Shown here one piece after another: positions 7,078-12,098 of a stretch of 12,098 nt of DNA (positions are counted from its first letter, which is position 1; each line of letters opens with the position of its first letter). Below the pieces are notes generated by a model. The model made no database searches. It worked only from the letters and a program-made list of their open reading frames with translations, and was not told where the DNA came from. The stretch is from Prevotella sp. (GTDB lineage Bacteria > Bacteroidota > Bacteroidia > Bacteroidales > Bacteroidaceae): assembly GCA_016283605.1 (NCBI GenBank), contig JAEENF010000139.1:1-12098 (forward strand), written 5' to 3'. The position numbers were made by a program, and so were the translations under genes.

Positions 7078-7704
7078 ATGCATATCGCCATTGCAGGGAA
7101 TATTGGCAGTGGAAAGTCTACGCTGACCCAACTGCTCGCCAAACACTACGGATGGGAGGCTCGCTTCGAATCCGTAGACCACAACCCCTATTTGGAGGAT
7201 TACTACAAAGATATCCATCGTTGGTCCTTTAACTTGGAGGTATATTTCCTGAAAGAGCGTTTTCGTGACTTGATAGCCATCTCAAAAGCTGATCACACCA
7301 TTATCCAGGATCGCACCATCTTCGAAGGTGTGCATGTCTTTATGGCCAACAATCACGATATGGGTAATCTCTCAGATCGCGACTACGAGACTTATATGGA
7401 ACTTTTCGAGCAGATGATGCATCTGGTGCAGATACCTGATTTGATGATCTATCTTCGCGCCTCTGTGCCTCACCTCGTCGACAATATCCAGAAGCGTGGA
7501 CGCAGTTATGAGCAGACCATACAACTGGAATATCTGCAGAAGCTCAATCGCCGTTACGACGATTTCATCTTTAACAAGTACAGAGGGCGTGTGATGATTG
7601 TAGAGAAAGACGATCTCGACTTTAAGAATAATCCCAAGGATTTGGCAAAAATCATCGATCGCATCGATTCCTCTCTCTTTGGACTCTTCTCCTTAACTCC
7701 CTAA
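7078..7704 (+). CDS. Deoxynucleoside kinase, first copy
   Basis: This 208-residue cytoplasmic kinase belongs to the dNK family (deoxyadenosine/deoxyguanosine kinase-like). It phosphorylates salvaged deoxynucleosides to monophosphates. Motifs are the P-loop GNIGSGKST (7-15), the substrate-site Glu31 in FESVDHNPYLEDYY, Asp78-Arg79 in IIQDRTIFEG (the family's DR[S/T] motif) and the Arg-rich lid KRGRSYEQ (139-146). It is about 58% identical by hand alignment to the next gene. Its last codons (SLTP) and stop lie inside an 8-bp repeat. The start is 6 bp after DUF3108. The exact base preference cannot be read from sequence alone. Confidence 0.92.
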   Translation: MHIAIAGNIGSGKSTLTQLLAKHYGWEARFESVDHNPYLEDYYKDIHRWSFNLEVYFLKERFRDLIAISKADHTIIQDRTIFEGVHVFMANNHDMGNLSDRDYETYMELFEQMMHLVQIPDLMIYLRASVPHLVDNIQKRGRSYEQTIQLEYLQKLNRRYDDFIFNKYRGRVMIVEKDDLDFKNNPKDLAKIIDRIDSSLFGLFSLTP

Positions 7705-7733
7705 CTCCTTAACTTCTTAACTCCTTTAACTCC
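7693..7733 (+). repeat. 8-bp tandem repeats across the kinase junction
   Basis: Units are TTAACTCC, CTAACTCC, TTAACTTC, TTAACTCC and a 9-bp TTTAACTCC. The first two supply the last codons and the TAA stop of the upstream kinase gene; the rest fill the gap before the downstream one. No stem can form, so this is not a terminator. Confidence 0.8.
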
Positions 7734-7740
7734 TAAAAAT

Positions 7741-8361
7741 ATGCATATCGCAGTAGCTGGAAACATCGGTAGTGGAAAGACCACCCTGACAAAATTACTC
7801 GCCCACCGTTATGGCTGGACACCACGTTTCGAACCCGTAGACAATAATCCCTATCTGGCAGATTTTTATGCCGACATGCCCCGTTGGTCGTTTAATCTTC
7901 AGGTCTATTTCCTCAACAAACGGTTTAAGGAGGTGGTGGAGATTTCCAAGTCCAATGATACCATCATTCAGGATCGCACCATCTTTGAAGATGCCTGTAT
8001 CTTTGCGCCCAATCTGCATGGTCAAGGGATGATGAGTGATCGTGATTTCGATAACTATACAGATCTTTTCAATCTTATGATGTCGCTGGTGCGTCTTCCT
8101 GACCTGATGATTTATATCCGTTCAAGCATTCCTACATTAGTGGCACAGATTCAGAAGCGAGGCCGCGAATACGAACAGACGATGCGTCTTGATTATCTGC
8201 AGGGTCTCGAGAAACGCTATGAAGACTGGATCGCCTCTTATAAAGGCCAGTTGATTATCGTCGATGGTGACACTTGCAAGTTTGGCGACAACCCCGATGA
8301 CCTGAAACAGGTCACCGATATGATCGACGCCAAACTCTATGGTCTCTTCCCCATGGAGTAA
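7741..8361 (+). CDS. Deoxynucleoside kinase, second copy
   Basis: This 206-residue paralogue of the preceding kinase has all catalytic elements: P-loop GNIGSGKTT (7-15), Glu31 in FEPVDNNPYL, QDRTIFED with the DR pair at 78-79, and lid KRGREYEQ. The EPV form of the substrate-site motif is the more usual one in the dNK family. The copies differ most at about 84-98 (GVHVFMANNHDMGNL versus DACIFAPNLHGQGMM), around the substrate pocket, which suggests different base preferences. In Lactobacillus acidophilus, tandem genes encode a deoxyadenosine/deoxyguanosine kinase heterodimer, so a similar pair is plausible here. The leader TAAAAAT follows the repeat with no Shine-Dalgarno site. It is the last gene of the operon and is convergent with the - strand genes. 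Confidence 0.92.
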   Translation: MHIAVAGNIGSGKTTLTKLLAHRYGWTPRFEPVDNNPYLADFYADMPRWSFNLQVYFLNKRFKEVVEISKSNDTIIQDRTIFEDACIFAPNLHGQGMMSDRDFDNYTDLFNLMMSLVRLPDLMIYIRSSIPTLVAQIQKRGREYEQTMRLDYLQGLEKRYEDWIASYKGQLIIVDGDTCKFGDNPDDLKQVTDMIDAKLYGLFPME

Positions 8362-8376
8362 ACAGATTATCTTTGC

Positions 8377-8529
8377 TTATTTCCTGACGATGACACTGCC
8401 GCTGGCCTGATGGGTGGCTAGGATTAACACCTCGGCTATCTGTACATGCTCAGGGGCATTGGCGGCAAAGACTGCTACCTCGGCAATGTCATCGCCTGTC
8501 AGAGGCTTTATGCCTTTATAGACTGCAGG
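8377..8529 (-). pseudogene. C-terminal remnant of a YdfG-like short-chain dehydrogenase
   Basis: On the - strand, 50 codons ending in TAA (8377-8379) read PAVYKGIKPLTGDD, then DIAEVAVFAANAPEHVQIAE, then VLILATHQASGSVIVRK. This matches the C-terminal end of NADP-dependent 3-hydroxy acid dehydrogenases of the YdfG type (pattern KPL.g.DIAE ... HV.i.e..i..t.Qa). Upstream in the same frame the likeness stops at about 8529, and the end of the DUF4421 gene follows. The cofactor-binding fold and the catalytic Ser-Tyr-Lys are missing, so it cannot be an active enzyme. It is best explained as what is left after a deletion or rearrangement. It lies 15 bp beyond the second kinase stop. Confidence 0.75.
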
Positions 8530-8552
8530 CCTAATATAATAATTTGAGTGGG

Positions 8553-9764
8553 TTACAGTCTCACGCCAAACGCCACGCGGGCATAGGCATCGTAGATGTT
8601 GACTTTGCTATGATCACTCTTATAGTTGAAATTGTTGTACTGTGCCTGGATACCGATGAAGTAATTGCTCCAGTTGTAGGCTATGCCAAGTCGCAGGTCG
8701 AGGTTGATCTTGAACATGCTGTTGCTAACCTCTGGCTCAATTTCCCAATAGTCAAACTGCTGGTTCGATTCGGTGCGCATCTCAACTGGTTTATGCGTCT
8801 TTCCGTTGTCCCATCTCCTAGTATCCTTGTTCCAGTCGCCGTAGTCATCGACAGGTTCTTTTGGAGACAGGTCGTAGTTGGTTTCGTATTTGTAGGCTTT
8901 CACGCGGTTATATACGCTGACGGTAGGCATAGCCATAGCATTGACAACAAGTCCACGCAGCGGTACCCAGTTGTAGCCGTAGCCGATACCGAGGTTGGCC
9001 TGGTGTACTTTGACACGGTAGATGCCGTGACCGATAATCATAAAGAGTACGTTTTTGATGTCCGCATAGTCGAACGATGACTGGTACCATGTGGCTCCTA
9101 CCAGAAAAGACCCTGCGGAGCGACGCTGGATGACCGACTGGTTGTAGGCAGCAGCCTGCGAATAGCGACGGCCGTTGAACACGTAGTATCCGTTGATATA
9201 TACGGAACGAATCCATACCGGCGACGGCATTTTGACATCCGTATCATACTTTCCGGTAGTCTGTCCGTTTTCGTAGTCTGTTGCGCTGAACTTGGCATCT
9301 TGCGTGTTGAAGCGCCTAAGCCGGAAGTTGAAGCCGTACTTGGCTCCAGTCGAGCTGACAGAGTAATAGCGGCCAGCGTTCTTGGTGAGCGACTTGGCAA
9401 AGGAAAAGCCCGTACCACGATAGCCCACCCAGAAACCGACGGATGAAGCTATGGGAGGCTCGAAGCACAGATTCCAGTCTGAATGCTCGTTGGTTGCGGG
9501 AATGTCAATACTCTGGGTGTAGTCCACATCCACCGCATTCTCCTTATAGCGGAGCATCACCCTCCAGGGCTTCTCGGGCACTTCAATGTAGTGCGGATCC
9601 ACCTTCGCCTTGGCTTTGGCGTCTAAGTATTGCTGTACCTGATGAAGCCGTTCCATCAAGTTCGGCTTACTTTCCTCTGTACTTACGCTGTCTAAAGGTT
9701 CTTGTCCCTGTGCTGTTACATTCAAGGAAAATAGTAGGCAGCAGATAATCATTCTTCCTATCAT
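8553..9764 (-). CDS. DUF4421 outer-membrane protein
   Basis: This protein of 403 residues belongs to DUF4421, a Bacteroidota family of presumed outer-membrane beta-barrels of unknown role. I place the start at 9764, giving the signal peptide MIGRMIICCLLFSLNVTA followed by QGQ. An in-frame ATG at 9821 lies in the -33 promoter element and would put 19 non-signal residues in front. ATG 9752 is a further option. The family hallmark YSQAAAYNQSVIQRRSAGSF is in the middle, followed by alternating strands (LVGATWYQSSF, LGIGYGYNWVPLRGLVVNAM). The C-terminus AYARVAFGVRL resembles a final barrel strand. A Lys/Ala-rich helix (LMERLHQVQQYLDAKAKAK) lies after the signal peptide. It is the only gene on its transcript, with a promoter 27 bp upstream. 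Confidence 0.88.
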   Translation of the reverse strand: MIGRMIICCLLFSLNVTAQGQEPLDSVSTEESKPNLMERLHQVQQYLDAKAKAKVDPHYIEVPEKPWRVMLRYKENAVDVDYTQSIDIPATNEHSDWNLCFEPPIASSVGFWVGYRGTGFSFAKSLTKNAGRYYSVSSTGAKYGFNFRLRRFNTQDAKFSATDYENGQTTGKYDTDVKMPSPVWIRSVYINGYYVFNGRRYSQAAAYNQSVIQRRSAGSFLVGATWYQSSFDYADIKNVLFMIIGHGIYRVKVHQANLGIGYGYNWVPLRGLVVNAMAMPTVSVYNRVKAYKYETNYDLSPKEPVDDYGDWNKDTRRWDNGKTHKPVEMRTESNQQFDYWEIEPEVSNSMFKINLDLRLGIAYNWSNYFIGIQAQYNNFNYKSDHSKVNIYDAYARVAFGVRL

Positions 9765-9790
9765 ATTCTTAGGCTTTGACGGTTCGACCG

Positions 9791-9821
9791 CAAAGATAAT
9801 ACTTTTTTTTGGAATACCCAA
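9791..9821 (-). promoter_or_regulatory. Promoter of the DUF4421 gene
   Basis: On the - strand the -7 element TATCTTTG (9798 to 9791) fits TAnnTTTG. A TTG (9821 to 9819) stands 20 bp upstream as the -33 element. The A-run in the spacer is typical. It predicts a 5' leader of about 20 nt before the ATG at 9764. Confidence 0.75.
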
Positions 9822-9869
9822 GAAAAAGCAACGAAGATTAAAAAATATATGTGCAATTTCATTCCCTGC

Positions 9870-9889
9870 CTACGTCTCACTTGACGTAG
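9870..9889 (-). other. 7-bp stem-loop downstream of the hydrolase gene
   Basis: CTACGTC (9870-9876) pairs with GACGTAG (9883-9889) around a 6-nt loop, 30 bp after the - strand hydrolase stop. No T tract follows on either strand, so a role as terminator is weak. The rest of the gap 9822-9918 shows nothing more that I can name. Confidence 0.3.
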
Positions 9890-9918
9890 CGGCGTCATGT
9901 CGAACGTCTTCGTAAGTG

Positions 9919-10980
9919 TCACCACCCTAATTCAAAATGGAATGGCTTGTCGAAGTGGCGGCGGGAATAGTAGGTGACAGAGGGATGCGTGAGATCCATC
10001 ACCATCGTCCAGGCCGTGCCGAGGAATCCCTCGCGCTGAGGCTGCGATACGGCTGCGATGGCTTCGGTCAATTGTTTTTCGTTCATCACACCATGCGTCT
10101 GGTCGAACCGCTGGCAAAGTCTGTCATAACGGTCATCACCTTCTTTAAGTCCCACATTCAGTTTCTGCTCACACAAATAGTGATTGGCTAAAGCGGGCGA
10201 TTCCGTTACCACTATCTTATTGTCAACATACTCTACAACTACGCTTCGGCCCGATGCATCAGCCATAGAGAAATGATAGGCAGAACCTGGGTCGGAATTC
10301 ATGTCGATACCACGAAGCAGCTCCAGTGCTTCTTTTACATTGGCTGCATTTTTAAGTAGATATTGTACGGCTGAAGTGGTGGTAAGGTCAGGCTTTGGGG
10401 TATCCTGCTTGGTCACCACCTTGTCGCCAGCATCGAGCACAGCAATAGCAAGACCTTTCTCATTGATACCGTCTAGTGCCATGAACAAGCTTGCCAACGC
10501 CATGAACTGGTTTTGGAAACCTTCTGGCTTGTAATTCTCGCCAAAGCCAAAGAAATCGGTTGAGAAGGTTGTGATAGATTCATAGCCATTGTCAGGTGTG
10601 GTATGCAGAATCATGGCTGTGCCGTATGGGAAATCGAAGTTGCGGGCCATCATGACACCACCATCAGGAGTGCTAACAGTCAACGTAGAGCAGCCTACAG
10701 GCTTGAGCGGGCAGTCAATCTCGGCAGTCTTGAAATACCCTTTAGACAAGAAGTCTGTGATATAATTGGCTTGAACGTTGATATTCGCGCAGCCACCTCG
10801 TTTCATCAACTCGTCAAACCCGTCGTCGCCCGCGTATTCCATATAATACATACCTTCGTCAAGTTTCTCACACGACATGGCTCCCTTTATCAGCGAACCA
10901 AACTCCATCCAAACTAACACGCCGGCTACGACTACCAGCCCCAAAACGCTGAACAGAGCGATTTTTAATGCTTTCTTCAT
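9919..10980 (-). CDS. Membrane-anchored choloylglycine hydrolase-like Ntn amidase
   Basis: This protein of 353 residues belongs to the linear amide C-N hydrolases (choloylglycine hydrolase/penicillin V acylase and acid-ceramidase-like group), Ntn enzymes that cleave amide bonds with a cysteine. The likely nucleophile is Cys97 in VGCSTLTVSTPDGG, with Arg113 and Asp116 in MARNFDFPYG (the family's R-x-x-D pair). Later motifs SAYHFSMADASGRSVVVEY and GTAWTMVMDLTHPSVTYYSR also fit. In secreted Ntn members, processing exposes the cysteine; here about 96 residues precede it, including a membrane segment at about 5-25 without a lipobox. The protein is therefore probably anchored facing the periplasm. 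The substrate (bile salts, N-acyl amides, peptides) cannot be decided. It has its own promoter, and the start ATG at 10980 follows an A/T-rich leader. Confidence 0.82.
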   Translation of the reverse strand: MKKALKIALFSVLGLVVVAGVLVWMEFGSLIKGAMSCEKLDEGMYYMEYAGDDGFDELMKRGGCANINVQANYITDFLSKGYFKTAEIDCPLKPVGCSTLTVSTPDGGVMMARNFDFPYGTAMILHTTPDNGYESITTFSTDFFGFGENYKPEGFQNQFMALASLFMALDGINEKGLAIAVLDAGDKVVTKQDTPKPDLTTTSAVQYLLKNAANVKEALELLRGIDMNSDPGSAYHFSMADASGRSVVVEYVDNKIVVTESPALANHYLCEQKLNVGLKEGDDRYDRLCQRFDQTHGVMNEKQLTEAIAAVSQPQREGFLGTAWTMVMDLTHPSVTYYSRRHFDKPFHFELGW

Positions 10981-11018
10981 TGTTTATTATTGATTGATTT
11001 GATGTCTGTTAGACGCTA

Positions 11019-11050
11019 CAAAATTACATAAAGTTGCGGAAATTACCAAA
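11019..11050 (-). promoter_or_regulatory. Promoter of the Ntn hydrolase gene
   Basis: On the - strand the -7 element TAATTTTG (11026 to 11019) and the -33 element TTTG (11050 to 11047) are separated by exactly 20 bp, the same spacing as at the DUF4421 promoter. The predicted leader before the ATG at 10980 is about 30 nt. Confidence 0.8.
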
Positions 11051-11057
11051 TATTTGG
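11046..11057. promoter_or_regulatory. Perfect 12-bp palindrome over the -33 element
   Basis: CCAAATATTTGG is a perfect palindrome that includes the TTTG -33 box of the hydrolase promoter. It could be a regulator site, but an A/T-rich 12-mer of this kind can also occur by chance. Confidence 0.3.
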
Positions 11058-11086
11058 GATATACGGCGTAAAAATGTGATGAATGG

Positions 11087-12098
11087 CTAATTATTACCCA
11101 TTCGCTGCTGCTCGGCTTTACCAGCACCTGTTCCCTTATACTTGCTCTTCTGGGCATTGAAGGTGTAACGGATAGAGATGTCCAGGCGGTGGCTACGGCT
11201 TCGTGTTTTCTGCACAGTGTAGAAGAAACCACAATCATGAGCCATATCCTGTACGCTACGCTGGAACACATCGCTGATGCTGGCACGCAGGCACAGGGCA
11301 TCATTCTTCAACCAGCACTTCTGTACTACAAAACCGAGGTTGTATGAAGGTGAGAGTATACGGAAGTTCAGTACATCACCCTTGGTCTGGATGTTGGCGT
11401 TGGCCTCCAACTGCCAGCTGTGCTTAAAGCGGAAGGTGTTGTTCAGGTCGAAGAAGAAGATGGGCTTGGTGAAGGTCACATCCGTCTTGCCTGTGGCGCT
11501 ACGAGGATCGTCGTAGGTCATTGTATTCCAGAACTTCTGTCCGCCAATGGTCCAGCTGGGGCTATATACACCCCATGTGGGATTGGCCGAAAGGAAGATG
11601 GCCAGATTACGAACGGGATCGGACAAGTTAGCCTGCTTCATCAGCATGATTCCCTCGTTGTTATAGACCATAGGCACCTGTGTGATGGTGTTGTCGCGAC
11701 GTTCGTAGGCGGCAAACAGGTTAATCCACTTCCAACGGGCATTGATGCTCACCTCCTGCATAGTGGCATTCTTGAGTTTCGAGTCGCCCTGCGACAGGGT
11801 ATACGAGTTCAGATAGTAAATATGGTCGTTCAGTGAGCTGTACCTCGGACGCACGGTTTTCATGGTGTAGCTCAGCGAGGTCTGGATAGGGCCAAACTGC
11901 TTTGACCATGTGACACTGGGGAAGAACTCGTCCTGATAGCGCGTCATATTATTCTCGGCATCCAGGTTGTCGATGTAGTCGAAACCTACATGCTCGTAAC
12001 GCAGTCCGGCACTTACGATACCAAATTTATCCAGATTGGCATTGTAAGCTACAAAAGCAGCCACGTTGTTCTCCTTAACATCCGCATCAGTAGAGGGG
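11087..12098 (-). CDS. Outer-membrane beta-barrel (TonB-receptor-like) protein, C-terminal part
   Basis: The last 337 codons of a larger gene are visible; the frame is open to the window edge (first codons PSTDADVKENN), so the N-terminus lies outside. The sequence is a run of amphipathic beta strands (GLRYEHVGFDY, QTSLSYTMKTVRPRYSSL, FRFKHSWQLEANANIQTKG). It ends in LDISIRYTFNAQKSKYKGTGAG plus a short polar tail, as in the 'outer membrane beta-barrel family protein' group (OMP_b-brl_3-like) of Bacteroidota. Full members usually begin with a carboxypeptidase-regulatory-like domain and a plug, which cannot be checked here. A GTG at 12064 is not a believable start. The role is probably in transport or the outer membrane; the substrate is unknown. 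No clear terminator separates it from the hydrolase promoter. Confidence 0.85.
   Translation of the reverse strand, partial: PSTDADVKENNVAAFVAYNANLDKFGIVSAGLRYEHVGFDYIDNLDAENNMTRYQDEFFPSVTWSKQFGPIQTSLSYTMKTVRPRYSSLNDHIYYLNSYTLSQGDSKLKNATMQEVSINARWKWINLFAAYERRDNTITQVPMVYNNEGIMLMKQANLSDPVRNLAIFLSANPTWGVYSPSWTIGGQKFWNTMTYDDPRSATGKTDVTFTKPIFFFDLNNTFRFKHSWQLEANANIQTKGDVLNFRILSPSYNLGFVVQKCWLKNDALCLRASISDVFQRSVQDMAHDCGFFYTVQKTRSRSHRLDISIRYTFNAQKSKYKGTGAGKAEQQRMGNN

Noticed and set aside
7693..7733. CRISPR-like or terminator reading of the kinase-junction repeat
   Set aside because: Units are only 8 bp with no spacers and no dyad symmetry, so neither a CRISPR array nor a hairpin terminator fits.
8544..9080. 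178-codon open frame on the + strand
   Set aside because: It is antisense to DUF4421, whose family motifs, signal peptide and promoter are clear; the + frame resembles no family.
9765..9821. 19-residue N-terminal extension of the DUF4421 protein
   Set aside because: The ATG at 9821 lies in the -33 promoter element and the extra residues would disrupt the signal peptide.
9870..9889. Rho-independent terminator for the hydrolase gene
   Set aside because: The stem is only 7 bp and no T tract follows on the - strand; kept only as a weak stem-loop.
11087..12064. A complete 325-residue protein starting at GTG 12064
   Set aside because: The frame is open to the window edge and the region is the C-terminal part of a much larger barrel protein.

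Overview
The window looks like a chromosomal segment of a Bacteroidota bacterium, most likely Prevotella/Segatella or a close relative. The evidence is moderate GC, A-rich start regions without Shine-Dalgarno sites, two promoters of the Bacteroidota type (TTTG, 20 bp, TAnnTTTG), and lineage-typical families (DUF4421, DUF3108, an OMP_b-brl_3-like outer-membrane barrel ending in KYKGTGAG). The genus is an inference from gene content and style; no rRNA gene is present.

Left part, + strand (1-2659): a housekeeping cluster of acpP (acyl carrier protein), fabF (beta-ketoacyl-ACP synthase II) and rnc (RNase III). A long stem-loop separates acpP from fabF, and rnc starts inside the last codons of fabF.

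Middle part, + strand (2660-8361): a second apparent operon of five tightly packed genes behind its own -7 promoter element. The genes are a GH3-family acyl-adenylate protein, a large Ig-like lipoprotein, a secreted DUF3108 protein, and two tandem related deoxynucleoside kinases. Two 12-bp palindromes spaced 21 bp apart overlap the promoter and look like an operator. Four short tandem arrays with a 7- or 8-bp period lie at gene ends or starts across rnc and this operon. Two of them encode signal-peptide cores.

Right part, - strand (8377-12098): a 50-codon remnant of a YdfG-like short-chain dehydrogenase, a DUF4421 outer-membrane protein, a membrane-anchored choloylglycine-hydrolase-like Ntn hydrolase, and the C-terminal part of a large outer-membrane beta-barrel protein that runs off the window. 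DUF4421 and the hydrolase each have a well-formed promoter.

I see no CRISPR array, transposase, phage gene, tRNA or rRNA, and no clear new defence system. The most notable signals are regulatory or repeat-based: the GH3 promoter palindromes, the family of 7/8-bp repeats, the possible masking of the lipoprotein start by one repeat, and the dehydrogenase remnant at the convergent junction.
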